DNA of 64,000 nucleotides from Kitasatospora setae KM-6054 (GCF_000269985.1 NC_016109.1:2356001-2420000); one strand, 5' to 3'; shown: positions 8,514-18,807, counted from the stretch's first letter. Numbers and translations are program-made. Notes: generated by a model from the sequence alone, not told the origin.

Positions 8514-9944
8514 TCAGGCCCGCAGGGCCCGGACGGCGGCGGCGAACGCGTCGCCGCGCTCACCGTAGTGGGTGAACATGTCCATCGACGCGCAGGCGGG
8601 TGCCAGCAGGACGGTGTCGCCCTTCTCGGCGGCGGCGGCCGCGGCGGCGACGATCGCGGTCATCGCCTCGGCGCCAGTCTGGCCCGGGGCGGGCTCGAGG
8701 ACCGGGACTTCTGGGGCGTGTCGCTCCAGCGCCTCCCGGATCAGCCCGCGGTCCTGGCCGATCAGCACGGCGGCCCGCAGCCGGGGCGCGGCGGCCGCGA
8801 CCAGCTCGTCGAAGGTGGCGCCCTTGGCGAGGCCGCCGGCGATCCAGACCACCGGCCGGTACGCGGCCAGCGAGGCGGCGGCGGCGTGCGTGTTGGTGGC
8901 CTTGGAGTCGTTCACGTAGGCCACGCCGTCGATCTCGGCGACGTGCGCGATCCGGTGCGCGTCCGGGGTGAAGGCGCGCAGCCCGTCCCGGACCGCCTTG
9001 GCGTCGACGCCGTAGGCGCGGGCCAGCGCGGCGGCGGCCAGCGCGTTGGCGATGTTGTGCGGGGCCGGCGGGTTGACGTCGGCGACGGCGCCGAGTTCGG
9101 CGGCGGAGTTGGCCCGGTCGGCGACGAACGCCCGGTCGACCAGCAGCCCGTCGACCACGCCGAGGTTGGAGACGCTCGGCGCGTCCAGGCCGAAGCCGAC
9201 GGCCCGGCAGCCCTCCTCGACGTCGGCCTCGCGGACCAGCGCCTCGGTGGCGGGGTCGGCCAGGTTGTAGACGCAGGCGACCTGGTTGCCTTCGTAGATC
9301 CGGCCCTTGGCGGCGGCGTACGCCTCCATCGAGCCGTGCCAGTCGAGGTGGTCGGGCGCCAGGTTGAGCACCGCGCCGGAGTGCACCCGCAGCGAGGGCG
9401 CCCAGTGCAGCTGGTAGCTGGAGAGCTCGACGGCGAGCACGTCGTACGGCTCCTCGGCGAGCACCGCGTCCAGCACCGGGACGCCGACGTTGCCGACGGC
9501 GGCGGTGCGCTTGCCGGCGGCGGTCAGGATGGACGCCAGCATCTGGACGGTGGTGGTCTTGCCGTTGGTGCCGGTGACGGCCAGCCAGGGGGCCGGCTCG
9601 CCGGTGGCGGGGTGCGGGGCGCGCAGCCGCCAGGCGAGTTCGACGTCGCCCCAGACCGGGACGCCGGCCGCGGCGGCCGCGGCGAACAGCGGGCCGTCGG
9701 GGGCCCAGCCGGGCGAGGTGACGACCAGCGCGGTGCCGTCCGGCAGGGTGGCGCCGTCGCCGAGGCGGACGGCGAGGCCCTGCTCGACCAGCGGGGCGGC
9801 CTTGGCCGCGAGGCCCGGCCCGTCCCCGCCGTCGACGACGGTGACGTGCGCGCCGAGCCGGTGCAGGACGCGGGCGGCGCTGATCCCGGAGAGGCCGAGT
9901 CCCGTGACGACGACCGGCAGTCCGGCCCACTCCGGGTTGTTCAT
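8514..9944 (-). CDS. murD: UDP-MurNAc-L-Ala:D-Glu ligase MurD
   Basis: Cytoplasmic ATP-dependent ligase (476 residues) adding D-glutamate to UDP-MurNAc-L-alanine. The N-terminal nucleotide-sugar domain starts with [17 protein letters not shown], the central domain carries the P-loop [14 protein letters not shown] and the [11 protein letters not shown] motif, and the C-terminal ligase domain includes [13 protein letters not shown] and [21 protein letters not shown]. The ATG overlaps the mraY stop as ATGA. An alternative in-frame start four codons upstream exists but would extend into mraY; the overlap start is favoured. Confidence 0.97.
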   Translation of the reverse strand: MNNPEWAGLPVVVTGLGLSGISAARVLHRLGAHVTVVDGGDGPGLAAKAAPLVEQGLAVRLGDGATLPDGTALVVTSPGWAPDGPLFAAAAAAGVPVWGDVELAWRLRAPHPATGEPAPWLAVTGTNGKTTTVQMLASILTAAGKRTAAVGNVGVPVLDAVLAEEPYDVLAVELSSYQLHWAPSLRVHSGAVLNLAPDHLDWHGSMEAYAAAKGRIYEGNQVACVYNLADPATEALVREADVEEGCRAVGFGLDAPSVSNLGVVDGLLVDRAFVADRANSAAELGAVADVNPPAPHNIANALAAAALARAYGVDAKAVRDGLRAFTPDAHRIAHVAEIDGVAYVNDSKATNTHAAAASLAAYRPVVWIAGGLAKGATFDELVAAAAPRLRAAVLIGQDRGLIREALERHAPEVPVLEPAPGQTGAEAMTAIVAAAAAAAEKGDTVLLAPACASMDMFTHYGERGDAFAAAVRALRA

Positions 9945-11002
9945 CCGGTCACCCATCCCGCGTAGAAGAGTCCGAGGCCGACGGCCACGCACAGGCCCTG
10001 GATGATCCAGAACCGGACCACGATCAGGACCTCGCTCCAGCCCTTCAGTTCGAAGTGGTGCTGGAGCGGTGCCATCTTGAAAACGCGCTTGCCGGTCATC
10101 CGGAACGAGCCGACCTGGATGATCACCGAAAGGGTGATGATCACGAACAGGCCGCCGAGGATGGCGAGCAGCAGCTCGGTGCGGGAGACGATGGCCAGGC
10201 CGGCCAGCGCGCCGCCGAGGGCCAGCGAGCCGGTGTCGCCCATGAAGATCTTGGCGGGCGAGGTGTTCCACCACAGGAAGCCGAAGCAGGAGCCCATCAG
10301 CGCGGCGGCGACCACGGCGAGGTCCAGCGGGTCGCGGACGTCGTAGCAGGACGCGGTGGCCTTGATCGCGTAGGCGCAGTTCTGGCCGTGCTCCCAGAGG
10401 CCGATGAAGGTGTACGCGCCGAACACCATCACCGAGGCGCCGGTGGCCAGGCCGTCCAGACCGTCCGTCAGGTTCACGCCGTTCGACATCGCGGCGATCA
10501 TGAAGTACGCCCAGATGACGAACAGCACCGGGCCGATCGCCCACTTGAAGTCCTGCACGAACGACAGGTGGTCGGAGGCCGGGGTCAGGCCGCGGCTGTC
10601 GCTGAACTGCATGGCCAGGATGGCGAAGGCGAGGGCGACGAAGGACTGGCCGAGCAGCTTCGCCTTGGCCCGCAGGCCCAGCGAGCGGCGCTTGACCACC
10701 TTGATGTAGTCGTCCAGGAAGCCGACCAGGCCGAGGCCGGTGGTCAGGAACAGCACCAGCAGGCCGGAGGCGGTGGGCAGCTCACCCGTTATCGCCTTGG
10801 TCGCGAAGTAGGCGATCAGGGTGGCCAGGATGAAGGCGATGCCGCCCATCGTGGGCGTGCCGCGCTTGCTGTGGTGCGCCTTGGGGCCGTCGTCGCGGAT
10901 GTACTGGCCGTAGCCGTGCTTGGCGAGCAGCTTGATCAGGGCGGGGGTGCCGAGCAGGGTCAGCACCAGGCCGATCATGCCGGAGAAGAGGATCTGCTTC
11001 AC
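9941..11002 (-). CDS. mraY: Phospho-MurNAc-pentapeptide transferase MraY
   Basis: Integral membrane enzyme (353 residues, about ten helices) transferring phospho-MurNAc-pentapeptide to undecaprenyl phosphate to form lipid I. Diagnostic motifs: [16 protein letters not shown] in the first cytoplasmic loop, [11 protein letters not shown] with catalytic-site aspartates, [26 protein letters not shown] and the late [13 protein letters not shown] histidine motif. Start and stop both overlap neighbouring genes by four bases, fitting strict co-expression with murF and murD. Confidence 0.98.
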   Translation of the reverse strand: MKQILFSGMIGLVLTLLGTPALIKLLAKHGYGQYIRDDGPKAHHSKRGTPTMGGIAFILATLIAYFATKAITGELPTASGLLVLFLTTGLGLVGFLDDYIKVVKRRSLGLRAKAKLLGQSFVALAFAILAMQFSDSRGLTPASDHLSFVQDFKWAIGPVLFVIWAYFMIAAMSNGVNLTDGLDGLATGASVMVFGAYTFIGLWEHGQNCAYAIKATASCYDVRDPLDLAVVAAALMGSCFGFLWWNTSPAKIFMGDTGSLALGGALAGLAIVSRTELLLAILGGLFVIITLSVIIQVGSFRMTGKRVFKMAPLQHHFELKGWSEVLIVVRFWIIQGLCVAVGLGLFYAGWVTG

Positions 11003-12402
11003 TTCGCGGCACCGTCCGCGAGCAGCGCCTCGGCGACCCTCTCCAGCCCCACCGAACGGGAGGCCTTCACCAGGACCACGTCCCCCGGCCGGACCTGACT
11101 GCGCAGCAGCTCGATCGCCGCGTCCGCGTCGGACACCAGCACCGACTCCTCACCCCACGAACCTTCGTTCCTCGCGCCCAGTTCCATCCGGGCCGCCTCG
11201 CGTCCGCCGACCGCCACCAGCTTGGTGATGTCCAGCCGCACCGCGAGTCTTCCGATGGTGTCGTGCTCGTCGAGGCTGTCCTCGCCGAGCTCCCGCATCT
11301 CGCCGAGCACCGCCCAGGTGCGGCGGCGCTCCGGGCCGGTGCCCGCCATCGTCGCGAGGGCCCGCAGCGCGGCCCGCATCGATTCCGGGTTCGCGTTGTA
11401 GGCGTCGTTGACGACGGTGAGGCCATCGGCCCGGTCGACCACCTCCATGCGCCAGCGGGACAGCGCACCCGCCTCGCTGAGTGCTTCGGCGACGCGGTCG
11501 ACGGGCATCCCGAGCTCCACCGCCACCGCGGCGGCGGCGAGGGCGTTCGAGACGTGGTGCTCACCGTACAGGCGCAGCCGCACGGGCGCGGAACCGGCCG
11601 GGGTGCTGAGCGTGAACTGGGGCCTGCCGGTGGCGTCCAGGCGAACGTCGGTGGCCCGGACGTGGGCGTCCGGGGACTCGCCGAACAGCACGACCCGGGC
11701 CCTGGTGCGGCTGCTCATCGCGCGCACCAGCGGGTCGTCGGCGTTCAGCACCGCGACGCCCTCGGGCGAAAGGGCCTCCACCATCTCGCCCTTGGCCTCG
11801 GCGATGCCCTCGCGGGAGCCGAACTCGCCGAGGTGGGCGGTGCCGATGTTGAGGACGAGTCCGACGGTCGGCGGGGTGATGCCGGTGAGGTACTCGATGT
11901 CGCCCTTGTGCCGGGCGCCCATCTCCATCACCAGGTGCCGGGTGCTCGGGGCGATCCGCAGCGCGGTCAGCGGGTGGCCGATCTCGTTGTTGTTCGAACC
12001 GGCGGGGAAGACCGTCTCGCCGTGCCCGGCCAGCACCTGGGCGATCAGGTCCTTGGTGGAGGTCTTGCCGGAGGAGCCGGTCAGGCCGACGATCCGCACG
12101 TCGGCGGCGCGGGCGACCACGGCGCGGGCGAGCCGGCCGAGGGCCACCACCACGTCGTCCACCAGGATCGCGGGCACGCCGACCGGCCGGGTGGCGAGCA
12201 CCGCGACGGCGCCGTCGGCGACCGCCTTCGCGGCGTAGTCGTGGCCGTCGACGCGCTCGCCGCGCACGCAGACGAACAGCCCGCCGGGCTCGATCCGCCG
12301 GTTGTCGGTGACCACCGCGCCGGTGATCAGCGCCTGCGGGTCGGCGCCGTCCAGCGTCCCGCCGACCGCCTGCGCGGCCTCGGCCAGGGTCAGGGCAATC
12401 AC
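10999..12402 (-). CDS. murF: UDP-MurNAc-tripeptide:D-Ala-D-Ala ligase MurF
   Basis: Last cytoplasmic ligase of the pentapeptide pathway (467 residues). It shows the N-terminal MurF domain, the P-loop [16 protein letters not shown], the [14 protein letters not shown] segment, [14 protein letters not shown], and the C-terminal domain with [17 protein letters not shown] and [14 protein letters not shown]. Translation begins at a GTG overlapping the murE stop (GTGA); the murF stop overlaps the mraY ATG. All features are ordinary for the family. Confidence 0.97.
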   Translation of the reverse strand: MIALTLAEAAQAVGGTLDGADPQALITGAVVTDNRRIEPGGLFVCVRGERVDGHDYAAKAVADGAVAVLATRPVGVPAILVDDVVVALGRLARAVVARAADVRIVGLTGSSGKTSTKDLIAQVLAGHGETVFPAGSNNNEIGHPLTALRIAPSTRHLVMEMGARHKGDIEYLTGITPPTVGLVLNIGTAHLGEFGSREGIAEAKGEMVEALSPEGVAVLNADDPLVRAMSSRTRARVVLFGESPDAHVRATDVRLDATGRPQFTLSTPAGSAPVRLRLYGEHHVSNALAAAAVAVELGMPVDRVAEALSEAGALSRWRMEVVDRADGLTVVNDAYNANPESMRAALRALATMAGTGPERRRTWAVLGEMRELGEDSLDEHDTIGRLAVRLDITKLVAVGGREAARMELGARNEGSWGEESVLVSDADAAIELLRSQVRPGDVVLVKASRSVGLERVAEALLADGAAK

Positions 12403-14045
12403 CGGTCTACCTCCATGATCTGCTCGATCGCGGTCCGCAGGACCTGGCGGTCGTCGAACGGGCGGACCTCGCCCTTCACGTACTGGCCCAGCTCGTGGCC
12501 CTTGCCCGCGACCAGCACGGTGTCGCCGCTGTGCGCGCGGGAGACCGCGAGGGCGATCGCCTCGCCGCGGTCGGGGACGGCGAGGACCTCGCCGCGCTCC
12601 TGCTCGGGCACCTCGGCGGCGCCGGAGAGCATGGTGGCGAGGATCGCCAGCGCGTCCTCGGAGCGCGGGTTGTCGCTGGTGAGGACGGCGGTGTCGGCGA
12701 GCCGGGCGGCGATCGCGCCCATCGGCCCGCGCTTGTACGGGTCGCGGTCGCCGCCGCAGCCGACGACCACGTGCAGCCGGCCCTTGGTGACCTCGCGGAG
12801 CGAGGCGAGCACCGAGCTGAGCGCGTCCGGCTTGTGCGCGTAGTCGACCACGGCGACGTAGTCCTGCCCCGCGTCGACCTCCTCCAGCCGGCCGGGGACG
12901 CCGGGGACGGCGGCCACCCCGGCCACCGCGTCGGCCAGTTCGACGCCGGCGACCACCAGCGCGGTGATCGCGCCGAGCGCGTTGGAGACGTTGAACAGGC
13001 CGGGCAGCGGCACCGCGGCGTCGGCCTGTTCGCCGTTCGGGCCGAGCACCCGGAAGGTCGAGCCGGACGGGCCGGGCCGGACGTCGACGGCGCGCCAGTC
13101 GGCGGCCGGGTCGCCGGCCGCCGAGAAGGTGGTCATCGGGATCCGGGCCTCGCCGGCCAGCCGGCGGCCGTAGGAGTCGTCCCGGTTGGCGACGCCGCGG
13201 CGGGACTTGCCCTGCTGGAAGAGCCGGGCCTTGGCCCGGTAGTAGTCCTCCATGTCGGGGTGGAAGTCGAGGTGCTCGGGCGTCAGGTTGTTGAACAGCG
13301 CGACGTCGTAGACCACGCCGTCGGTGCGGCCGTAGACCAGCGCGTGGCTGGAGACCTCCATCACCACCGCGTCCGCGCCGGCCTCGCGCATCACGGCGAG
13401 CACCGCGTGCAGTTCGGTGGCCTCGGGGGTGGTCCGCTCGGACTTGATCCGCTCCTCGCCGACCCGCATCTCGACGGTGCCGATCACGCCGGGCAGCCGG
13501 CCGGCCCCGCGCAGGCCGCCCTCCACCAGGTAGGAGGTGGTGGTCTTGCCGTTGGTGCCGGTCAGACCGATCATCAGCATCCGCTCGCTGGGCGCTCCGT
13601 AGACGGCGGCGGCCAGCGGGCCCATCGCCTCCCGCGGGCTGTCGACGACCAGCAGCGGGACGCCCGCGGCGGCGGCCAGTTCGGCCCCGGCGGCGTCGGT
13701 GAGCACCGCGACCGCGCCCGCGGCGGCGGCCCCGGCGGCGAACGCCGCGCCGTGGTGGTTGGCGCCGGGGAAGGCCACGTACACGTCGCCGGGCCGCACC
13801 GCCCGGGAGTCGTGGGTGACGCCGGTGACCTCGGGGCCCTCGACGCCGGCCAGCCCGAGCAGCCGGGCCGCCTCGGCGAGCGGCAGCGCCGCGGTGCGGT
13901 CGGGTCGGGGCGGGCTCGCGGAGATTTGATCGGATTTCGGCACGGCCGGAAGGCTATCGGCCCCGCGCCCCCCGGGGCCAAACCGGGCCTGCCGGGCCGT
14001 GACCTTGCTCACAGGGCGCTCCGCGCGCCGGGGGGTTTCGCTCAT
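12399..14045 (-). CDS. murE: UDP-MurNAc-dipeptide:diaminopimelate ligase MurE
   Basis: Adds the third stem-peptide residue. The P-loop [39 protein letters not shown] and VVVGCGGDRDPYKRG are present, and the substrate-selecting DNPR motif (LTSDNPRSEDAL) indicates diaminopimelate rather than lysine, matching the LL-DAP wall of Streptomyces. At 548 residues it has a ~40-residue N-terminal extension before the usual start; the ATG at 14045 follows the ftsI stop by one base, but a start near the first Leu-rich motif cannot be excluded. It is coupled to murF by a GTGA overlap. Confidence 0.96.
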   Translation of the reverse strand: MSETPRRAERPVSKVTARQARFGPGGRGADSLPAVPKSDQISASPPRPDRTAALPLAEAARLLGLAGVEGPEVTGVTHDSRAVRPGDVYVAFPGANHHGAAFAAGAAAAGAVAVLTDAAGAELAAAAGVPLLVVDSPREAMGPLAAAVYGAPSERMLMIGLTGTNGKTTTSYLVEGGLRGAGRLPGVIGTVEMRVGEERIKSERTTPEATELHAVLAVMREAGADAVVMEVSSHALVYGRTDGVVYDVALFNNLTPEHLDFHPDMEDYYRAKARLFQQGKSRRGVANRDDSYGRRLAGEARIPMTTFSAAGDPAADWRAVDVRPGPSGSTFRVLGPNGEQADAAVPLPGLFNVSNALGAITALVVAGVELADAVAGVAAVPGVPGRLEEVDAGQDYVAVVDYAHKPDALSSVLASLREVTKGRLHVVVGCGGDRDPYKRGPMGAIAARLADTAVLTSDNPRSEDALAILATMLSGAAEVPEQERGEVLAVPDRGEAIALAVSRAHSGDTVLVAGKGHELGQYVKGEVRPFDDRQVLRTAIEQIMEVDR

Positions 14046-14046
14046 C

Positions 14047-16203
14047 TCAGGGTTTCCAGTCGACGGGCAGGTTCGGCGCCTCGCTGCCGCTCGGCGGGAC
14101 CTGGAGGGTCTTGAGGGTGAACTCCATCACCTGCTTGAAGACGGGGCCGCACAGCTGCCCGCCGAAGTGCCCGTTGACCGGGTCCTGGATGACGCAGGAG
14201 ACCGTCACCCGGGGCTGGTCGGCGGGCGCGAAGCCGATGAAGGAGGCGGTGTACCCGGAGTACTTGCCGGTCTTCGGGTCCACCCGGTTGGCGGTGCCGG
14301 TCTTGCCGGCCACCCGGTAGCCGGGGATCTTCGCGGTGTTGCCGGTGCCCTGCTCGTCGGTGACGACGGACTCCAGCATCTCGGTCAGGGTCTTGGCGGT
14401 CTGCTCGGACACCACCCGGTTGCGCGCCCCGGCCGCCGCGGGCGTGAACTTCCCGTCCGGCCCGGTGGTCCCGGCCAGCAGGCTCGGGGCGACCCGCACC
14501 CCGCCGTTGGCGATGGTGGAGAACACCGAGGTGGCCTGCAGCGCGTTCACCGACAGGCCCTGGCCGAACGGGATGGTGTACTGCTGCGAGCCGTTCCAGT
14601 CCTCGGGCTTGGCCAGGATGCCGCGGGTCTCGCCGGGGAAGCCCAGGCCGCTGGGCTTGCCGATGCCGAACCGGTCCAGGTAGTCGGCGAGCACCTTGTT
14701 GGACTCCGCCTGGGTGGCGCCCAGGTGCTCGGCGGCCTCGATGGTGCCGATGTTGGACGACTTGGCGAGCACGCCCGCCAGCGTCAGGTACCAGGTCTCG
14801 TGGTCGATGTCGTCGTGGAACACCCGGTCGGCCCGCTGCAGCGTGTTGGGCACCTCCACGTGGGTGTCCCAGTTGGCCTTGCCGGTGTCCAGCACCGCCG
14901 CCATGGTCATCAGCTTCGCGGTCGACCCGGGCTCGTACGCGTCCTGCAGGGCCGCGTTGCCGAGCTGGTCGGCGCGGGCCGAGGCCAGGTCGTTCGGGTC
15001 GAAGCCGGGCGAGGTGGCCATCGCCAGCACCTGGCCGGTCCGCACGTCCTGGACGATCACGTAGCCCTTCTCCGCCCCGGCGTTGGCGACCTGGTCGGTG
15101 ATGGCCCGCTGGGCGGCCCACTGGACGTCCGGGTCGACGGTCAGCCGCAGGTCGGTGCCGGGCACCGGGTCCTGCCGGGCGCCGCCCGCGGTGGCCACCC
15201 GGCGGCCGCCCGAGGCGGCGTACGTGGAGTGGCCGTCCTGCCCGGCCAGCTGCTGCTGGTACTGCAGCTCCAGGCCGCCGGTGCCGGTGCCCTCGGCGTT
15301 GACGAAGCCGACCAGGTTGGCGCCCAGGCCGCCCGCCGGGTAGCTGCGCCGGGTCGACTGGTCCCAGAAGATCCCGGACAGCGGGTTGGCGCAGCCGGGG
15401 TCGACGAACTGCCGGCCGCCCTTGTCGGCGGGCTTCTTCAGCAGCAGGAGCTGGGCCCGGCAGGCGGCGGTGTCGGCCTGCTTGGTCAGCGAGGACCGCA
15501 GGTCGGCGATCTGGTTCTTCGCCTCCGGGGTCTGCCGGGCCATCAGCAGCGCGTACTGGCTCTTCGGGTTCTTGCTGTTCAGGTGCAGCTTCTCGGCCAG
15601 CTTCTCCTTCGGCTGCCCGAGGATCGGCGCCAGCAGCGCCGCCGCCTGCTCCGGGGCGTCCGGGAGGTGGGTGGCCTCCGGGGTGAACATGGTCGGGTCG
15701 GCGGTGATGTCGTACGCGTCGACCGAGGTGGCCAGCACGGTGCCGTCGGCGGCGGTGATCGAGCCGCGCTCGGCGGGCAGCGACACCCGGACGTACTTGT
15801 TGGCGCCCGCGGCGGCGGCCAGCGCGTCGGAGTCCAGCAGCTGCAGCTGCACCAGCCGGCCCGCGAAGACCGCGAACACCAGCAGCAGGCAGACCGTCAC
15901 CAGCCGCAGCCGGCGGCGCGGGTCGGCCAGCCTGATGGTCCGCGGGCCGGACGGGGCGGGGCGGCGCGGCGGCGCCGGGCGGCGGGCCGGGCGGGCGCTG
16001 GGGCGCGGCGGGGCGACCTCGCGGTGCCCGGCGGAGGCGGCCCGCGGCCGGGCCGGGCGGGCGGCGGCGCCGTCGGCGCGGCGCGGTTCGCCGACCCGGC
16101 GGCGCGGCGGCTCGGCGGACCGGCCGCCGCCGGAAGCGGAGGGGCGCCCGCCGGCCGGCGGGGTGCGGCGCGGGCGCGGGGCGTCTCCGGGCGGGCGGCT
16201 CAC
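14047..16203 (-). CDS. ftsI: Septal class B penicillin-binding protein FtsI/PBP
   Basis: Transpeptidase that cross-links septal peptidoglycan with FtsW (718 residues). Residues 1-100 are an Arg/Pro/Ala-rich cytoplasmic tail, 101-120 the single membrane helix, and then come a pedestal dimerisation domain and the transpeptidase domain. The catalytic SXXK is in EPGSTAKLMTM, SXN is in AKSSNIGT, and KTG is in VAGKTGTANR. The GTG start overlaps the ftsL stop (GTGA). The basic disordered cytoplasmic tail is long but such tails are common in Streptomyces homologues. Confidence 0.96.
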   Translation of the reverse strand: MSRPPGDAPRPRRTPPAGGRPSASGGGRSAEPPRRRVGEPRRADGAAARPARPRAASAGHREVAPPRPSARPARRPAPPRRPAPSGPRTIRLADPRRRLRLVTVCLLLVFAVFAGRLVQLQLLDSDALAAAAGANKYVRVSLPAERGSITAADGTVLATSVDAYDITADPTMFTPEATHLPDAPEQAAALLAPILGQPKEKLAEKLHLNSKNPKSQYALLMARQTPEAKNQIADLRSSLTKQADTAACRAQLLLLKKPADKGGRQFVDPGCANPLSGIFWDQSTRRSYPAGGLGANLVGFVNAEGTGTGGLELQYQQQLAGQDGHSTYAASGGRRVATAGGARQDPVPGTDLRLTVDPDVQWAAQRAITDQVANAGAEKGYVIVQDVRTGQVLAMATSPGFDPNDLASARADQLGNAALQDAYEPGSTAKLMTMAAVLDTGKANWDTHVEVPNTLQRADRVFHDDIDHETWYLTLAGVLAKSSNIGTIEAAEHLGATQAESNKVLADYLDRFGIGKPSGLGFPGETRGILAKPEDWNGSQQYTIPFGQGLSVNALQATSVFSTIANGGVRVAPSLLAGTTGPDGKFTPAAAGARNRVVSEQTAKTLTEMLESVVTDEQGTGNTAKIPGYRVAGKTGTANRVDPKTGKYSGYTASFIGFAPADQPRVTVSCVIQDPVNGHFGGQLCGPVFKQVMEFTLKTLQVPPSGSEAPNLPVDWKP

Positions 16204-16757
16204 CGCTGCGCCCCGGCGGACGGGCTGCCGGAGGGGCCGGCCGGCGGGGCCGGGGCGAGGTCGATGCCGGGGTCGGCCGGACTGCCGCTCGCCCCGGGCG
16301 AGGGCTGGGGCGAGCCGGTGGCGCCGGCCGACGCGGACGGGTCGGCGGTGCTGGGGCGCGGCACCGGCGGCTTGTCCTCGGCGGGCTTGGCCTTGCCGGT
16401 GACCGTGCCGTCCGGGTTGAGGAAGGCCGGATCGCCGCCGGGGACCATGCCGAGCTCGCGGGCCCGCCGCTCCAGCGCGTCGGGCGCGGACTGCTCGGCG
16501 ATCTGCTGCTGCAGGGTCTGCTGCTGGTCGGTCGCCTCGGTGGTCTGCTTGCGCAGCTTGGAGAGGGTGAACGAGCCCTCGTTCAGGGCGGTGTTGAGCA
16601 TCAGCAGGCCGAGCAGCCCGGCCGACAGCAGGGCGACCACCAGCACCGCGAAGGGGGTGCGCCCCCGCATCGAGCGCGCTCCGGGGCGGACGGTGATCCG
16701 CGCCCTGCCCCCCTGCCCGGGGACGCTCCCCCGGGTCCGCTCGCCGGCCACCGGCAC
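16200..16757 (-). CDS. ftsL: FtsL-like bitopic division protein
   Basis: A small bitopic protein (185 residues) with a basic cytoplasmic tail, one membrane helix at residues ~35-56 (FAVLVVALLSAGLLGLLMLN), then a periplasm-facing Gln/Glu-rich coiled coil (LRKQTTEATDQQQTLQQQI, ERRARELGM) and a Pro/Ser/Ala-rich tail. This matches the FtsL/septum-formation-initiator pattern that forms a complex with FtsQ and DivIC. Its place between rsmH and ftsI is the conserved ftsL position. Sequence conservation in this family is poor, so the assignment rests on topology and location. Confidence 0.88.
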   Translation of the reverse strand: MPVAGERTRGSVPGQGGRARITVRPGARSMRGRTPFAVLVVALLSAGLLGLLMLNTALNEGSFTLSKLRKQTTEATDQQQTLQQQIAEQSAPDALERRARELGMVPGGDPAFLNPDGTVTGKAKPAEDKPPVPRPSTADPSASAGATGSPQPSPGASGSPADPGIDLAPAPPAGPSGSPSAGAQR

Positions 16758-16796
16758 CGCTCCACTCCCCTTCGCTCCGCTGCTCCCGGGGGCTGG

Positions 16797-17765
16797 CTAC
16801 CGCCGGGTCCGTCTGATCCTCTCCGCCACGCGCAGCCGTACGGGCGCGGCGCGCCGGTTCTCCTCGATCTCCTCCTCGGTGGCCAGTTCGGCACCGCGGG
16901 TGAGCAGTTTCAGCCAGGGCTGGAGCTCCTCGGGGATCACCGGCAGGCCCGGCGGGGCGGTGGAGGTGGCACCGGCCTGAAAGTACTGCTTGACCAGGCG
17001 GTCCTCCAACGACTGGTAGGACATCACGACGATCCGACCGCCCACCGCGAGGGCGTCCAGCGCGCCCGGGATGGCCCGGTCGAGCACCTCCAGCTCGCCG
17101 TTGACCTCGATCCGCAGCGCCTGGAAGGTCCGCTTGGCCGGGTTGCCGCCGGTGCGCCGGGTGGCCGCCGGGATGGCGTTGCGGACCAACTCGACAAGAC
17201 GAGCGCTGTTGGTGAACGGTTCCCGCTCGCGCTCGCGGAGCACCGCGGAGGCGATCTTCCCGGCGAACCGCTCCTCGCCGTAGACCTTGAGGATCCGGGC
17301 CAGGTCGCCGTGGCCGTAGGTGTTGAGCACCTCGGCCGCGGAGATCCCCCGGGTCTGGTCCATCCGCATGTCCAGCGGGGCGTCCTGGGAGTAGGCGAAG
17401 CCGCGGTCGGCCTCGTCCAGCTGCATCGAGGAGACGCCGAGGTCGAACAGCACGCCGTGCACCTCGGGGACGTCCAACTCGTCCAGCACGCGCGGGATCT
17501 CGTCGTACACGGCGTGCACCAGGGTGGCCCGGTCGCCGAACCGGGCGAGCCGCTCGGCGGAGAGCTCCAGGGCGCGCGGGTCGCGGTCGACGGCGATCAG
17601 GCGGACGTCCGGGAAGCGGGTCAGCAGGGCCTCGCTGTGGCCGCCCAGGCCCAGGGTCGCGTCCACCACGACGGCGCCGGGCGTGGAGATCGCCGGGGCG
17701 AGGGCGTCCAGGCAGCGCTCCAGCATCACCGGGATGTGCCGGGGGGCGGGGCTGTCGGTACTCAT
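16797..17765 (-). CDS. rsmH: 16S rRNA (cytosine-1402-N4)-methyltransferase RsmH
   Basis: SAM-dependent methyltransferase (322 residues, formerly MraW) modifying C1402 in the ribosomal decoding site. The N-terminal [13 protein letters not shown], the SAM-binding [14 protein letters not shown], the [31 protein letters not shown] motif core and the late [14 protein letters not shown] are all present. It is the first gene of the dcw operon here. No mraZ is visible upstream; the next gene is a divergent carbonic anhydrase. The ATG follows GAGGAAGG at a slightly long spacing. Confidence 0.96.
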   Translation of the reverse strand: MSTDSPAPRHIPVMLERCLDALAPAISTPGAVVVDATLGLGGHSEALLTRFPDVRLIAVDRDPRALELSAERLARFGDRATLVHAVYDEIPRVLDELDVPEVHGVLFDLGVSSMQLDEADRGFAYSQDAPLDMRMDQTRGISAAEVLNTYGHGDLARILKVYGEERFAGKIASAVLREREREPFTNSARLVELVRNAIPAATRRTGGNPAKRTFQALRIEVNGELEVLDRAIPGALDALAVGGRIVVMSYQSLEDRLVKQYFQAGATSTAPPGLPVIPEELQPWLKLLTRGAELATEEEIEENRRAAPVRLRVAERIRRTRR

Positions 17766-17863
17766 ACGGGGGCGGGGCCTTCCTCAGGTGCGGTGTGGCC
17801 CGGCCATTCTCGCGCACCCGGCCGGCCGGGGCGCACGCCGCCCGTGGTCCCCGCCCGCTCGCT

Positions 17864-17901
17864 CGGGGAAGGTGCGACCGCCCGGCACCGGGGAAGGTGC
17901 G
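17864..17901. repeat. 13-bp direct repeat in the dcw leader
   Basis: CGGGGAAGGTGCG occurs at 17864-17876 and 17889-17901, a 25-bp period, inside the predicted untranslated leader of rsmH. It could be a binding site or chance in GC-rich DNA. The rest of 17766-18248 shows no coding region apart from the promoter candidates. Confidence 0.4.
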
Positions 17902-18021
17902 CCAGGTGGGCACGGAGCGGGAGGAGGCCGCGGGCTGCGTACGGGCCGGTCGGCCCGGTGCGGAGAGCGGCCGCGACCGCCCGGTTGCCGGGCGCCGTCC
18001 GCCGTGCTCCACTGCGCCTGC

Positions 18022-18049
18022 AGCCTATCGCCCGCGCCCCGCCAGTCAA
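18022..18049 (-). promoter_or_regulatory. Candidate promoter of the dcw operon
   Basis: On the minus strand TTGACT (18049-18044) and TAGGCT (18027-18022) are 16 bp apart, a strong principal-sigma match in otherwise GC-rich DNA. Transcription would start near 18015, leaving a ~250-nt leader before rsmH. A weaker GAGAAT hexamer sits closer to the gene (17806-17811). Confidence 0.6.
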
Positions 18050-18248
18050 CGCCCCGCTCCGGCGCACCACCCGGGCGGCGGTACGGATCGGCGCAGGTCG
18101 GACCGGTTCCCGGGGGCGCCCGGGGGCGGGGCGCGGGCCCGGCGGGGCGCGCCGGACGAACCGGGGCGAAGCCGTCCGAGCGGGCCGGCCGGCCGGGGCT
18201 TGCGGCATTCGGCCCCGCACCGCGCCCGGGCGGGCTACGGTCGACGCC

Positions 18249-18764
18249 ATGGCTCCCGCCCCCGGCCCCGAGCGGCCGTCCGAGACCGACCGCTTCGTGC
18301 TGTCCAACCGCTCCTACGCCGAGACCTTCCGGGACGGCGGGATGGACGCCCGCCCGGTGCGCCGGGTCGCGGTGGTGGCGTGCATGGACGCCCGGCTCGA
18401 CCTGTTCGCCGCGCTCGGCCTGGAGCTGGGCGACGCGCACATCATCCGCAACGCGGGCGGCGTGGTCACCGACGACGCGATCCGCTCGCTGACGATCAGC
18501 CAACGCGCCCTGGGCACCCGCACCGTGGTGCTGATCCACCACACCGGCTGCGGGCTGCTCGGCCTGACCGAGGAGTTCCGGCACGAGCTGGAGCGCGAGG
18601 TCGGCCAGCGCCCGCAGTGGGCGGTGGAGTCCTTCACCGACCTGGACGCGGACGTCCGGCAGTCCGTCCAGCGGGTGCGCACCTCGCCGTTCCTGCCGCA
18701 CACGGACGACGTCCGGGGCTTCGTGTTCGACGTGCACACCGGCCTGCTCCGCGAGGTCCACTGA
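18249..18764 (+). CDS. Beta-class carbonic anhydrase
   Basis: Zinc enzyme (171 residues) interconverting CO2 and bicarbonate. Zinc and active-site residues are visible in VVACMDARLDLF (Cys ligand and the Asp-Arg pair) and VVLIHHTGCGLLGL (His and Cys ligands); HIIRNAGGVV is the conserved loop between them. It is the short actinobacterial type. No ribosome site is seen; instead TACGGT (18235-18240) lies 8 nt before the ATG, suggesting a leaderless or nearly leaderless transcript. It is divergent from the dcw operon and not clearly in an operon with the genes downstream. Confidence 0.92.
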   Translation: MAPAPGPERPSETDRFVLSNRSYAETFRDGGMDARPVRRVAVVACMDARLDLFAALGLELGDAHIIRNAGGVVTDDAIRSLTISQRALGTRTVVLIHHTGCGLLGLTEEFRHELEREVGQRPQWAVESFTDLDADVRQSVQRVRTSPFLPHTDDVRGFVFDVHTGLLREVH

Positions 18765-18770
18765 GACGTC

Positions 18771-18807
18771 CGGCGGTTCTCCGCAGGCTCCGGGCGAAAC
18801 CGCCGGG
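18771..18807 (+). terminator. Hairpin after the carbonic anhydrase gene
   Basis: CCGGCGGTT (18771-18779) pairs with AACCGCCGG (18799-18807) across a 19-nt loop, seven bases after the stop codon. There is no T-run, which is usual for high-GC actinobacterial terminators. Confidence 0.45.

Noticed and set aside
13999..16980. A 993-codon open frame antisense to ftsI and ftsL
   Set aside because: No recognisable domain and Gly/Arg/Val/His-biased composition typical of an antisense frame; the minus strand carries intact ftsI motifs.
7039..17765. Possible missing or split gene in the dcw cluster
   Set aside because: All expected genes are present with motifs intact and short or overlapping junctions; there is no sign of a break or inserted element.
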